A stretch of DNA of 64,000 bases, from positions 4,790,727 to 4,854,726 of the forward strand of contig OY987245.1 of NCBI GenBank assembly GCA_963920765.1. The letters are read 5' to 3'. This document shows, in pieces, positions 10,496 to 23,315 of the stretch. Within the stretch, counting starts at the first letter, position 1; the number at the start of each line of letters is the position of its first letter. The translations under genes and the position numbers were made by a program. The stretch comes from Ulota crispa. Taxonomy: Eukaryota; Streptophyta; Bryopsida; Orthotrichales; Orthotrichaceae. The notes under the pieces were generated by a model. That model saw only the letters and a list, made by a program, of their open reading frames with translations, was not told the origin of the DNA and did no database searches.

Positions 10496-13400
10496 ATGGC
10501 AGCCGCGGAGTTGAAGCCACAGCAACAGCAGCAAGGGGGGGTGGTGGTGTGCGGTAGCAGGATGGTGAGGGTGCTGATGGTGCTGCTGGCGTTGGGCCTG
10601 TCGGTGTACACCATCGCCCCCGCCGTCTACTGGCATGTGGTGGCGGAGGACGGCGATGTGCTCACGCAGTGGGTGTTGCAGTGCCCGCCCTGCTCCTCCG
10701 CCTCCGATTGCAGCAACTCTTCCCCTTCCCCTGATTCCCTTGCTGATAGCGCCTCCAAACTCCTAGGTCAGTGCTTTTTCCCACACCACCCCTCCTTCTC
10801 CATTGCAGTTCATTTTCTAGGTTTGTGCTTGCTCGTCTCTCTATACACAACTCTTACAACACAGTGCTTCGCAACAGAACTACCTTTTCCCCTGTAGAGC
10901 TCTTGAAACCAGCCGGCATTACTGTTGCTGTGATAAAAGCCTTTTCATGCACTTTACCTCGGAAATGGCTGTGAAGTTAGGTTTTTATATGTACACTAGT
11001 TCAAACGCTTGTGCTTTGCAATGCATTGTGAGCAGCTTTCTGGTATGTTATAGTACTCTTCCATTTCCATAGCCATAATAGCATAGTTAGACTTCTACAC
11101 TAGTTCAAATGCTTGTGCTTTGCTTTGCATTGTAGGCCGCTTTTTGGTATTGTTATAGTACTCTTCTATTGCCGTAGCCAAAATATCATAGCAAGGGTAC
11201 TAATCTGTCGGTATATTTCCCTTTTACACAACCCTTGGAGAAATGCTTTAGTTTTGCATAGTTTGGTTTTACGTGTTAATGAGAAATGTACTAGGTGACT
11301 AAGGTGAGAAGGCGAAAGGCAATTTTTCTCAGAATCTGCTGTTGATAAATGTGACTTTAGCGACAAGGGGGTGGGGAACTGTTATATGGAAGTGAAAGAG
11401 TAACTCTTTGAAGCTTTCTAAAGGTTTATGTAGTGCTACTTGGCATTGGGATTGAGACTCTGACGTGGCACTTGTTGGTTGTGATGTTGGGCTGGCCCCA
11501 CTGGTGTGAGTCGCTTTTGAAGGAGTGAACTAGGAGAAACTTGCTTTATTATCTTTCAATAGAGAGAATTAATGGACCTCTTGTTCTTCTTGGTTTTTGA
11601 CTCCTCGTTTTTGTGATGGTGTTGCAGGACTTGCACAGAAGTTGAATTCTACTCCAACAGGTGCGCATGGTTCTTCATTTTGCTGCTGCTTTTTTGTACT
11701 ACACCGTGTTTTGCTGTTGTTTGCAAGCTTAGAGTTAGTTCCCATTCCTCGATTTATTAGCTCAAAAAAAAAACTTTCTCCCTTTCTATCCTTTTTCAGC
11801 CATGATATGGACTAGGTAACTAGCAAGAGCAACCAATGACTAGTTAAGCAGCAGAAAACTCCCTCTAACTCGCCATCTCTCACTCATTAACCCGAGCACT
11901 ATTGGCAAAAAGAGGGAAAATTCACAACCGCAAGAAAAAAAATTGACATTTTCTAAATAACTCAAAGAGTGTCAACACTGGAAAGGTCACACCTCTCGTG
12001 TCATATGGGTGTCATGTGCAAGTGTCATTTACTTCATAAGTTTCGACTAGAATGTGCACAATTTGCATTAAAAGCGTCAAAGCTCATCAGTCCCGTGTAT
12101 ACAACCACAAGAAAAGAGAGAGAGAGAAATCATGAATAGACGGTTGGAAGTGAAAATAGTTTTATTGCTTTTGATGACAATGTCCAAGGAAAAGTTGAGT
12201 CAAATCAAGAGCTCTCTGTTGTTGTTAGTCAGCTATTTTCACTGATTGGTTGTGGTTACATATATTTTAAAACTTTGTTCTTTAAAAAAAACGAGTGTTA
12301 CTTTGAAATGCCTGAGTGGATTTTGGTGTTGGAGCATTATCAGATTGCCACGGGAGCAACCGGTGCATGAAGGAATCCATAGCGCAGACGCAAGAGCAGC
12401 TGCAGCGAGAGGGACTCAAACTGCAGAAAGAGGCCAAGGCTGCCCAGCAACGTGCCAGCAGTGCAGCCTACGAGGATGCCAGCAAGAAGACCGTGTACCG
12501 AACTCCAAAGGCTACGCTGGAGAAAGGCTTTTCGGTAAATCATCCCGCCCTTTTTTCATTCATTGAGCTGCTTGCTAGTTTGAGATGTGAGCCATGAGCT
12601 TGGCCCTTTTCTTTTTTTTTGGTCAAAATATTAAATTTCACCTATAATTGTGTACAAAGACCCTATATTAGGCCTGGTTCAAACCTAAAAAGGACGTACC
12701 ACTGGACAAAATGCTTTCTCCAGTGTCTTGTCCACCTTCATTTGGTGGGAAATTGCCATGTCATCATTAATTTTGCCCATCCAGTGGAAGGTTTCACACT
12801 AGGAACCGGATGTTTGGGGGAGTTATAGTTTTGTTCCCACTTGAAATGATTTTGTCTTAACCTCACATGAAGTGAGAGGGAGTGTTTTGTCTAGTAGACA
12901 AGATTTGGGATCACTTTGGGAGGTGACCGCAAATCTTGTTCACTATAAGTGAATTCTTCATCAATTTTGATAGGAGTGGGTGATGACATGGCATTTATGC
13001 CCAGTAGCCGTCTGCTTCACTATGAAAACTTTAGTGGACAAAACTCTCAAATTGGTCAATAAGAGGATTCTAACTCTTGTCCACTTCCTACTTTGAACCT
13101 GCCCTAATTGTGCATGTTAAACTTTCAGCTCTTGAAAAACTTGCTCTTTTTTTAGTTTTTTTCATTAATTTTGAACTCAAAATTGGTTCCCGCTCACAAA
13201 ATTTTGGCTCAAAGCTCACCATTTTACGCTGACAAAATAACGTTGTCCATTTAAGATACATCCATTGCTATGCCCTTGAATCCCCTCCTCTCCGGCTCTC
13301 CGGTACATAGTCCTCATCAAATTTTCCATTATACGAGGTTTATTGTCCTCTTCGTTAATGTCACCAAAATATGCACCCAGATTACTAAAGTTGGGAAAAC

Positions 13401-14367
13401 ATGTTTTGTTGCTCGTTACAAAAGGTTTCAATTAGAGTTGTGGGGGTAGTCTAGAACTCTTTTTTGCAATTTTTAAGTTTTTTGTTGTTACGTTGTTTTT
13501 TATGCAAGTTGAGGAAGGTACATAGAGAGGGTACAGAGAAAGTGATGAACTGGGTGAATCTATTGCGTATGGTTAACAGAGGGTGTGAAATTAACGAGGT
13601 CTGGGTCTAAACGTAAATTCCGCTTAGCTTTATTGGAATTAAGCTACTCAATGCTAACATGATTGACTTAAAGGCTAATTATTTTGAGGTTGAGGTGGGT
13701 AGAGCACCATCGGATATTGGTAGCTAGGATATCATAAGGTAATATTATTAACCCTTAAGCGCTTTTAGCGTGTTGCTTGACCAATACAATACAAAGTATT
13801 TTTCATGTATTTGGAATGGATATCACTTTTACTACATTTGAGATCAAGAATGAAGTTGGAATATAGATTAATGCAATCCTAGTGAGCTATTTGGGATCCC
13901 AAGTTAAAACTTCTTGATGGTAATAAATGCTAATTATATAGCAACATATATACTGTGCCCTAGGAACGTTTACGGGTTAATAAGTGCACCACATTTCATT
14001 GGAGTCCCAACATTCATGAATATGTACAAAGACATCTAGGCACTAAGTGTGCAAAGGAGAAATACAGTTGGGTTTTCATATCACTCAATATTTCAGTTCT
14101 TTGCTTCTTTTATGGTTAGGTGGCAAGTGACACTTTCATATCTCTATATTGTTTTGTTATTCAAGCTTTGATAAGTGGAAAAAGCTGATAATGGATCTAT
14201 TATTGTTTGAGCTGGTTTAGGCACAAGAAGCAAGGGCTGAAGCTGAGCTGGCAAAGGAGACGACGAGAGCTAACCTGTGGGAGAAGCGGGCTCGTGATTT
14301 GGGCTGGAAAGCCAAAGCTACAGGCTACCAGAAGTACAAGAAATACATTCAAATGCTGGATGGATGA
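10496..14367 (+). CDS. DUF1068-family single-pass membrane protein
   Basis: Four exons: 10,496-10,766; 11,628-11,660; 12,344-12,534; 14,221-14,367, all joined by GT-AG introns with matching phase, giving 213 residues. Residues 24-45 form a hydrophobic segment followed by YWH, then a short Cys-Pro region with CPPC (63-66). Residues 105-180 are charged and heptad-like, probably a coiled coil, and the end carries LWEKRARDLGW (184-194). This order (N-terminal anchor, CPPC, GLA...DC, coiled coil, LWE.RAR.LGW) is typical of the plant-specific DUF1068 family, whose members are usually 150-200 residues. I believe some Arabidopsis members are Golgi proteins linked to cell adhesion, but I could not verify this. 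The last 20 residues (KATGYQKYKKYIQMLDG region) extend beyond the usual end. Intron 3 (1,686 bp) holds three repeat insertions. Confidence 0.88.
12586..13275. repeat. Arm of hairpin repeat inside intron 3, interrupted
   Basis: Matches the left arm of the hairpin repeat at 2,937 (TGAGCC start, GTCAAAATATT, ACCTATAATTGTGTACA and CTCACCATTTTACGCT blocks). Relative to that copy it is split by a 434-bp insertion at 12,671-13,104. Confidence 0.6.
12671..13104. mobile_element. Harbinger/Tourist-like MITE nested in intron 3
   Basis: The left end GGCCTGGTTCAAA and the inverse of the right end GGGCAGGTTCAAA are inverted repeats. They are flanked by TTA (left) and TAA (right) and lie inside the repeat arm; the copy at 2,937-3,180 is uninterrupted here. 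GGCC-like ends and TWA targets suggest PIF/Harbinger, but the flanking triplets are not exact direct repeats. Confidence 0.55.
13752..13976. mobile_element. TTAA-flanked MITE (piggyBac-like) in DUF1068 intron 3
   Basis: The ends are CCCTTAAGCGCTTTTAG and the inverse of CCCGTAAACGTTCC, flanked by perfect TTAA (13,748-13,751 and 13,977-13,980). It is 225 bp and lies within the host intron about 245 bp before the last exon. Confidence 0.75.
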
Positions 14368-14717
14368 GCTTGAGATCACAATAAATAATACCTGATTGTG
14401 ATTTGTGAGAATTTGTGAGATAACTGGGGAGAGAGTGAGGCTTTGGGAATGGGCAAAGCAGTTGATTTAGAATGAAAATCAAGTGAGATATTGGATAGGT
14501 GGGTTGGAGAGTAATTAATTAGTTTGGTCCACACTGAAGTAGGACAAAAAATTGCAGTAGAAATGATTGAAACGAACACATACTTTGAAAGCACTTTGGG
14601 TTTTTAATATGAGCAGACGATTGTTTGTTATATGAATTGAGTTGTCACGGTATGCCGTGTTGAAGTGTGATTTTGTTGCACATTTTAGAGTGACACTTTA
14701 GGGTTATTATTGTATTA

Positions 14718-15025
14718 AGGTAGGAGCACCCATAAGCGTCAAACTAACGGTTTTGAACATGATGAGTATTAATAAACAGCTAGCAAATTATAGGATCCTA
14801 TTAGGAACAAAAAAATATTGAGTTTGCACTTTCAAATGTATTATTTGGGTACTGTGAGATGTGAATTTTTAAAGAGCAAACTGCCATTGCACCCATAACC
14901 ACTTTCAAGGTTTCATTTTCACATGTTGTACATCCTTGTAATTACATCTATTTGTTTCCACAGATTTTTCAAGATTTTAGAGGTGACGCTTATGGGGACA
15001 GTGATGCTTATGGGTGTTCCTACCT
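14718..15025. mobile_element. TA-flanked MITE, AGGTAGGAGCACCCATAA family, copy 1
   Basis: Starts AGGTAGGAGCACCCATAAGC and ends with the inverse of AGGTAGGAACACCCATAAGC, with TA on both sides. The 308 bp are largely the same as the copy at 32,254-32,567. A TA duplication points to Tc1/mariner-type (Stowaway-like) mobilisation. It sits just downstream of the DUF1068 stop codon, between the two convergent genes. Confidence 0.75.
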
Positions 15026-15027
15026 TA

Positions 15028-16825
15028 GTGGGTGTCAAACCTTGGTGTTTTTCAACCAATAACTCTATGTGACTTCATTTTTATAATTCAACAACTTTTG
15101 CAAGTTATTAGGGTTGATAACTCTATCATGCACCTTAGGAGGTGCCCCACAACTTAAGTTGTGGTTCTTCTTACAAAAAGTTATTGAGTGATCTTGTAAG
15201 GTCCCTCTCTTCTAGCAAGGTGACCTAGTTTGACAATTAGTTGTCGATTAGCACATGGGGACACACCTTTGCAACTTACTTAATGAGCATGTTGTGCTAT
15301 GGCAAGTAGAGCATGATTGCATGTGGGTTGGGGAGCAAGATGATGAGATAGGGAAGAGGGGAAGGAGTTATGCAAGGAAGCTACCATAGTTATCAAGTGG
15401 TTTTTGAACACTTGTGAGATGACAACTTTGTGGGCTGTTGCATGAGCAACCCCTCAATAACTCTATGAACTTTAAAAGAAAAATATCCAAAAATTAGAGG
15501 TTTAACACCCACTATTGAAACGATATAGAGTGAAATCCTATTTAGGTTGGAGGGGTCACATTCCCAACTCTAGCAAAGGCAATTTAATAATGAAAATGCA
15601 TGAAAAACTGAGACAAGGTAGATAGACACCATTCCTTGCAATACAAAATAGGGGTAATCCTTCTTCATGGAAAATATCTTCTAACTTTGCTACTGCCTTG
15701 CTATCCTTTATGGCCTCATGAAAGGCTTTATAGGCAGCTAAAATGATGTAGGTATATAATGCAAACAAAGATGGGATTGGACAGGGAAAAACTTGTCTCT
15801 ATTATCACTTCTTGTTCACATTGGGAAGCTGCATATTTTTTCTTTGACTACTTGTGACTTATGGAAATGATTAATTTCTTTCTAAAGCATTCTTCTCTAC
15901 ATTTTGGGGTATTTCCACTTTATACTATCTTGTTAAAACAAATATTTTCAAAGAACTTAATAAGCTTATACCAGTAAATGCATAGCAAGTATATGTCATT
16001 CTTGAAAGAAAAGAATGCAAAAATATGGTGAACTTTACTTAAAACATGGTGGCTTTCAAACTAGAAGATTCAAGATGTTCTAATTGTTTGACACATTATT
16101 TCTTTGACACATATCTTTTGTTGTAAGTAAAAAACATAAATGAAACTTTAACAACCACTTCAGAAGATCCCAAACACAAAAATTTAGGTACACATTGGTG
16201 TACACATAGGACCCTCACATGTGTTGATGAACGTGCATTCATAAAACAATATCTGTCATTCTTTTCATAATATCCAATTCGCTGTGATTTCTACCGTAAT
16301 TTTTAAAATATTGTTCAAAATTCGAGTTTGCAAAGGGTTTAGGGACATTTCTGGGATTCTACTAGTAGTTTGGATTTGTTCTTTACAATATTGGAAACAA
16401 GGTTCAACAGCATGTTGCTGATTGATTACTGATGACTGTGCATTTGTTCAATTTATAAACCTAAACTTGTTCTCAACTGTTCAGCTAACTCCAATGTGAT
16501 ACCCAAAGTCGATGAGCACGTATTAAACTTTTTAGTTGTATGACATGGACTTAAGTTACCATCAACCTCTGGAAATTAATCAAATATACCGAAATCGATA
16601 AAGTAACTAAGCTGTAAAGAGCGTTGCAAGCAAACCAATATTACCTTCCGAGCAGAATAGCCCAAATTTGGCAGGCCTCCTTTCCCCGGGATATTTATTC
16701 AGTTCGGCAGGCTCTCATAACCTGAGTACCAATGATACACACATCTACAAACTCGTTCACTCCAGTAACAAATGCAGTCCACCTTTGGATTGATATGTGA
16801 ACGCTTCAAGTAATGTAGCGATCAA
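15028..16825. other. Intergenic interval between convergent genes
   Basis: Separates the ends of DUF1068 (+) and COP1 (-). The part nearest COP1 (about 16,300-16,825) is probably its 3' untranslated region. Positions 15,050-15,500 carry repeated 'ataactctat' blocks, perhaps an old repeat. No gene found. Confidence 0.35.
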
Positions 16826-19800
16826 TCAAGGAGCCAGTTGCAGTACTCTGATTATTCCCTGAGAGTTGGCCGCCAACATGGTCGAGCTCTCACTCTTCCA
16901 GCACAGAGCACTAATGAAATGGATACTATCATCCTGATAATCTTCACCATTTTGGGAGGAAAACTTATGACAAGAAGCTGGTATTGATATTTCCTGTACA
17001 CAGTGTCCGAACTATGAGAGATATGCAACGATGCAAACAAGGTGAAATTTAAAAACACATTAAAAGACAACATTCAAAAACAAAGATAAGATAGAGTTGC
17101 AAATTGAGTGACATCATTCAATTAAGTAGTGCGTACCTTATGATACACGAAGACGTCATTCGTCTCACTGCCACAAGCAATATACTCACTATTTACAGCC
17201 ATTCCTACAAAATTCTTTTCATTGGTGTGCCCTCTGAGTGTCCGTACCTGCAGAACTGAGATTTGTTAAGAATTTGCAACTATTTGACCCACATTCTTTT
17301 AGAAATATGTAATGTTCTCTCTCGTGGAAGTCTTGCACACTCCACGACAGTGACAGCTTGAGCTGATACAGTTAGAAACAATCTCGTGCTACTCACTCTT
17401 CAAAAAATTAACGACCACATAATAATAAGCAAAGTTTTCTAGAGAACGTTCACGTAGTGAGAATGCTAAAACTTTAAAACAGTAACAACGTACAGAGCAG
17501 TCCGTTTGAAGGTCCCACATTCGTAGTGTGCTGTCCGTAGAAGCTGATGCTAGTTCATTTGGAGATAAAAATTTCACATAAGATACAGCTTTTTGGTGAC
17601 CCTTTAATATCAAAAATGGGTTGCCTGGATTCCGCAAGTCAAAATAATGAATGTGATGATCGGCTGAACCAGCCTGCATCCAACAAAACAGATATCATGA
17701 TGTATGAGATATGGTGCAGAAAAAATACACGAAATAACTCACTGCATTGATTCCCGATACCAAAGCTTCAAGTAAAGCGTATGAAAAACTATGAGAAAGA
17801 TGCAAGTCACTAAAATATGAACTACGATTAGATGATAGGATACTGTTAAGAGATGCAGTACTTACAGCAACATAAAAACTAGAACCAGGATTGTACTTCA
17901 CGCAGCAGACATTGGCCTTCACATCTATGCTAAAAGCACTAGCCTCCTGTCTAGTGCACCAAACCTTTACCTGCAAAACTCTTTCACTTGTTTATCAGTT
18001 GTCGTGCTACGCTGAAATTGGCTAATAGTCCGAGCAAAGAATTAGTACGCATGAGGCCAGTGTCCCTGGATGAGTGTGCCCTTCATTACATGCCACTATA
18101 AGGTGTAAGTTGTTAATGAACGCAGAAGGAAATGATCGACTGTACAAATTGATCTTCATAATTAGCTGAATTCAGTAAAGTTTAACTCACTGCACTCCCA
18201 AAGAATGCGTCAATTTCATCACAGGCTTCTAAGTCAAAAGACTAAACCACGACATCTACTGAATCAAACTTTAATAATAAGCCAAAAAAACTTTATGAGA
18301 CAGACCTTTCCATCATCACTTCCAGAGACCAACATCGATGGGTCTGTCAGGGAAAAATCAACACTCCAGGCGCGCTTCTCATGTTCCTCATACTCCATAA
18401 CACTCTAACAGTCATGGATTGCAAGCAGAAATATTAAGACTAGTAGCAAGTACATAATCTGAAAACAATTCATGAAACATGATATAAATACAAATGAACA
18501 CAATGCAAATGAACATGTTTTACCCGCTGATTAAGACCAGCTTAACAGAGGTAAAATTGATATTGTGATCAATGAGTGAAACTTCAAATATACCTGGCTT
18601 CGGTTAATATCCCATACTGTAACAATGCCTTCATAGTCGCTACTAGCAATCATGGGCTTATCAGACTTGTTCCAGCTTAGGCAGCTGAGCTTGGATCGTG
18701 TTGGAATATCTGCTACTGGTCTGTGAACATCTAGCAGTTCATTTAAAACCTGTTTGCGTTCACGGCAACTTGTGAGAACTGATCCATTCAAATTATGCTA
18801 GCAGCTCTCACAGTAACACAGCAGACTGTACAAACTCCAAAAGAGCATAAGATGACCAAGGGATCCCAACAATTTACAAGATAACAACGAAGCAATAAGT
18901 AGTTGTGAAAGTACCGTTGAAAAACTGAAGACTTTTATCCGCCTTGAAACACCAGCAGTTGCAAAGAGTTCATCATCTTGATCAAAATCAATACTGTAAA
19001 TCAGGCAGAAGCTTAGATATGTACAGGCTTCTGTAGCATGCACTGCCAAAACTAGATGCACTCTAAATTGACCCAATATTACAATTCTGGAAAACAGTCA
19101 CAAGAACTCGACTTTCTTCTGGATATAGTCGGTAAAATTAACAGCAAAGATATTGTCAAACCTAAAACACATACTGAACACAACCTGAGTCACTTACAAG
19201 CGACTCTGCTTGGAGAAGGTCACGCATGACGAACGATGTTTTGGTGAAAATTATGTTACCTAGACAGAACGTTCGAGGACGTTTGGAAAACATCGCCATC
19301 ATGAAGCTCAGCAACAACACGAAGACGACTGCCCACATTCATCAAAAGGCGAAATGAAGTTAACACATAGAATACTAGAGATGTATCATATAAGCTGTTC
19401 ATTGACCTCAAAGATGATATTCCATTTCAGAACTCCAGGTGATAGTTTGCATCGACGATACCTGGATAACTAGTACGACCATTGTTTTTAGCACTGAACT
19501 ACATAAAAATGGAGGATTGGACAACAACAGAAACCATTATAATTTGATTCAAAATCAAGTCTTAAACATTATAATTTGATTCAAAATCAAGTCTTAAACA
19601 CAATCTACGGACGTAATATAAGCCAATATACATTCATTCAAATAGAAGTCATACCTGTAGCGCGTGTAGGCAGCGAGCACGGACTGGAAGTCGTCTAACC
19701 CGTCATAATAACTATCTGAACTTCTACAAACTTCCTCTTCGACTACCAACTCTTCTAACTGGTTCCGACGTTGTTTAATGCCAACTTGCCGTCTTCTCAA

Positions 19801-21792
19801 CAAGTAAGCTTCTTGCAGTTCATCAAACTGCAGATCATGGCCAAAACATCAAATCATAGGTGATGGAACACTATACAATACTCACCAGAATAGAATATTA
19901 ACGTGCAGGAACACAAACACTGGAATTTTGGCTAGAATTTGACTAACATATGGAAGGGTGAGAGCGCTATATGTGTATTAGTCCTCACTATATCTAACTA
20001 CTCACACGGATATGGGTAAAGAACGATTTGAAGAGAATAATACAAGTAAAAGTGTACCTGAGCTAATACTCTACGCTTCTTGGCTACTTTATGTACACCT
20101 GCAGATTCACCACGACTATCTATAGACGTATCGTCCTCTAAGGAACATCCAGCCTCTTCTAAGTCTTTGTTTCTTAGCCTCTCTGCTCTGTACAATTCTT
20201 CTTCGTCAGGTGGAATAGACACAGCATCTGGCCCACCTCGCCACGCGAACATAGAATCTCTAGTGCTTGTACTTTCACATCCTGGGTGTTTATTTAAATC
20301 AAAGAGCGGAGATTCCACAAGAGCTCTCTTCCCGTATCTGGCTTTCGACGAAAGGAGCCGGTTGTGTCGTCTCTCTACTATAACTATATCGTCATCCAAA
20401 AAATGGAGATCATTCTGGACCTGTGTCATACATCACGACGTTGCAACCCAGTCAGAACATTTTGAGATGCTGGTTTATACAAACCTACCATGATTATGTA
20501 TCATTCTGCCAGTCTAATATTCCGGTGTCATTGTACTCCTTTACAAGTAAACTTGTAAGTACACCTGTATGGATAATACTCTGAAGTGCTGGCTTAGAAA
20601 AGGACGGGGAAGAGAAGTAGTTTGCACGAGCTCCAGCAAATACCTATCTAATGAAATTGAACCTTTTACTGACAAAACCTCCTCCATCGTAAGAAACACC
20701 AAGTTTGCTACCCATAGATTCAATTCGAATTAGCCTAGTATGCCCATGATTAAAGATTGCAAAGTTAACAAAAACAAGAAAAAAAAGATGAAAATGCAAC
20801 GCTTACTTCATTTATTTTTTCTTGCTTCTCGAGTTGAGTACGGTGCAAAAAATCAAGTAATACTTCTGTTTGAGACTCAGCCTCTTCGTTCTCGACCTTC
20901 TGCTTCCTTTCAGCTAGGAGTACTAATAAGGAGTATAACTCCTTATCAGGCAAATCTGCACCCTATAGTGCCATGAATCAATTAGAAATGAGCATAGGAC
21001 ATTCAGGCAAAAAAATATAGCACATTCTGTCAAAGTGGCCCTTTCAGTTAAACAATTCCCACCAAGAGAAATTGTATGCCAAATATTGAGATCCTTTAAA
21101 AAATTTGATGGCGATGTTAAACTGATCAGGGCTGGTTAAACCTAGAAATTCCTTAACTGAGAGTCAATGAGCCTTCCTAGTTTCGTAGGGCAAGTTAATG
21201 AGTTTAATGAGAACTCTTTATCAAGTCGACCAAATCACCCGGCCATCACGAGCACAGTTCAACTTGAAAATACATTTATCTAGAGAAGCAATGCCAAAGG
21301 ACTTGCCTGCTTCAGAGCAAGGCGTAGATGCTCTGCCGGCGAGGCATTGCTCAGTATCTTCGATGCTGATGCTTTTTTCAACAACTGCAACGAAGAAAAA
21401 TCATAATCCGAATTAGACCTGGTTTTGTACATTCTTCTGCAAACAATATCACAATGTCCTCTAACCTTGATATTACAGTTCCACGCCCCTTTCATGCTTC
21501 ACCAGTTAGTGCCCGACATTACCTTCATAAGAAGCACATTAGGCCGGACTTGGTCGATCGTGAGGTACTGAGTACAGCAAGGGCAATTACTCCTATTCTT
21601 CAAGTGAGTCGCAATGCACGAGTAGCAAAAACTATGCCCGCAGCGGGTGAGGAAAGCATCGTCCATTGTCTGGAAACAAATTGGACACAAAAAGTCTCTG
21701 TCCAAGTCCGCCTTGGCGCGAACAGCGGACTCATATTTCTGCTCTAAAGAGAAAAGAGACTCCGCCAACCGCTCCTCGTTTGGCAATTCCAT
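16826..21792 (-). CDS. COP1: COP1 RING/coiled-coil/WD40 E3 ubiquitin ligase
   Basis: Thirteen exons (minus strand): 21792-21523, 21384-21307, 20962-20807, 20420-20058, 19827-19655, 19328-19260, 18993-18915, 18749-18594, 18404-18306, 17970-17866, 17673-17494, 17247-17137, 16993-16826. All phases agree and give 668 residues, against about 675 for Arabidopsis COP1. A C3HC4 RING has zinc ligands C36, C39, C51, H53, C56, C59, C70 and C73. A coiled coil spans about 120-210. Basic clusters KKRR (282-285) and RRR (300-302) match the bipartite nuclear signal. Seven WD40 blades follow to the C-terminus ([39 protein letters not shown]). COP1 acts with SPA proteins to ubiquitinate light-signalling transcription factors in the nucleus. 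The start is the first in-frame ATG after an in-frame TAA. Intron 2 uses a GC donor (CAG|GCAAGT). The loop between coiled coil and WD40 differs most from the family. Confidence 0.97.
19535..19598. repeat. 32-bp tandem duplication in COP1 intron 5
   Basis: Two exact, adjacent copies of a 32-bp unit beginning CATTATAATTTGATTCAAAA lie within the intron between COP1 exons 5 and 6. Perfect identity suggests a recent duplication. Confidence 0.85.
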
Positions 21793-23060
21793 CTTTAACG
21801 GAACATGAACCTCCTCCTTGAAGGTCCTATTTTCTTAACAAATATTTCCAAACACTATGTCAGCGTGACAGCTCCAACTCAAACAGCTCCAACCTTGAGT
21901 ACACTCCAACAGTGAATCACGGTCTCCATAAAACTTCAGTTTGCTATCAGTTTTCCAATGCCAGTACTCCATCTTGCAGCCAAACAGCCTGGACAATGGT
22001 TGCATCAAGCACTAAGTAATCACTTGATTCACTTAGGCCCTTGATTCACTTAGCCCCTGACTATCAATAAGTCTCCTCAGTACCTTTTTCTTCTTCATAC
22101 GAGTGTAATTAATCCAAACGCTGCTAGAAAATGTCCGTTAGAACCGCCATAGTACTCGCAGGATATACTCGGTGTCCTTGAAAATTCCACTGCGAAAATT
22201 CCACTCCTTCATACGATCTACAGAATCTACAGAATCCTCAGTATCCAACCAGGTCTAACAGGAGCATCGAGGCACAACAAACGAACAAAGAAGACAGTCG
22301 ACAAAAATGCGCCTATCATTGCGATAAGTTTGTTTCCAGCTCCTTCCGCACTTTCATTTTAAATTCGCCACCTCCACTTCCACACATGCCCTTCCACCTT
22401 ACACTCATCACCTTGTTAGAACCAAAACACTAGCTCAACTCCCCTGACGTACATGAATCTCAACTTTTATGGACTTAGTGCTACTAATACTGTAGATTTG
22501 AGCTTCTAGGGCGGAATTTGTCCTATTCTTCCACCTCAATACTAAATCAAACACTACGAAACCACACATTGGCAACTGTCCAAGCAATAATAATAAGCTC
22601 GGAGATTCTCCAAGGGTCAGAAACGGGAGTCGCAACTCCAGGAATAAGTTGGAACTCTCATCAGATTTTTCAGTGAAAGAGAAAACAGTAATGGCGCCGT
22701 CCCATGAACAGCACGACTGTCGCTCGCCATTATGCTCTCTCACCAGCTGAGTGAGTGACCGATTCAAACTAACTTAAGTTACCGTCAATTCCAATAATCG
22801 AGGTACAGATCACACAACTGGTAAAAAGAAAAGAGCAAGATGCGCGCATGCACGCAGAAAAATGCGGGGGAGGGGGAGGGGGAGGGGCGATAGCGACGGC
22901 TATGGTGGATCTGTCCGTAGTGCCGAAAACCCTAGAACATCGAAGCATGTGATTCTCTGCACAGAGCTATCCTACCGACGCCGAGCGACGCCGAGCGAAG
23001 TCAAGGCTCCCTATCGGCGGTATCCTGCGTCTGCTCGCGTCAGAAGAACCGGTGTCGTCA
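21793..23060 (-). promoter_or_regulatory. COP1 upstream region (leader and promoter)
   Basis: This GC-richer, apparently single-copy stretch precedes the COP1 start codon. It holds a 110-codon open frame (22,767-22,435, minus) that would be an upstream frame if the transcript starts before 22,770, and CpG-rich DNA at 22,850-23,060. A 5' untranslated intron is possible. Transcription start not determined. Confidence 0.4.
22866..22887 (+). promoter_or_regulatory. Potential G-quadruplex motif
   Basis: Four G runs separated by single A residues (G5-A-G5-A-G5-A-G4) on the plus strand, the template strand for COP1, 1,074 bp upstream of its ATG. Single-base loops with runs of four or more predict a very stable parallel G-quadruplex. 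Confidence 0.7.
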
Positions 23061-23315
23061 CTCGTCATTAAGTTAAGCTTACAGCAAAGAATGAGCCCGC
23101 CGCGAGTTTTTCAAACTTGTTCCCAAAGAGATTGACTTTTTACATTCCGTTGAAGGGAGTACTGTACCACCGCATTAGTGTTTTATCATTTTGTAGGTGA
23201 AACTGTCAACAAATGTTGAAAGAAGTACTTTTAAAGCATTTGCAAAGCATCTAACTTAGTTTTTTTTTGTTTGCAAAGCATCTAACTTAGTTTTTTTTGG
23301 TTTGCAAAGCATCTA

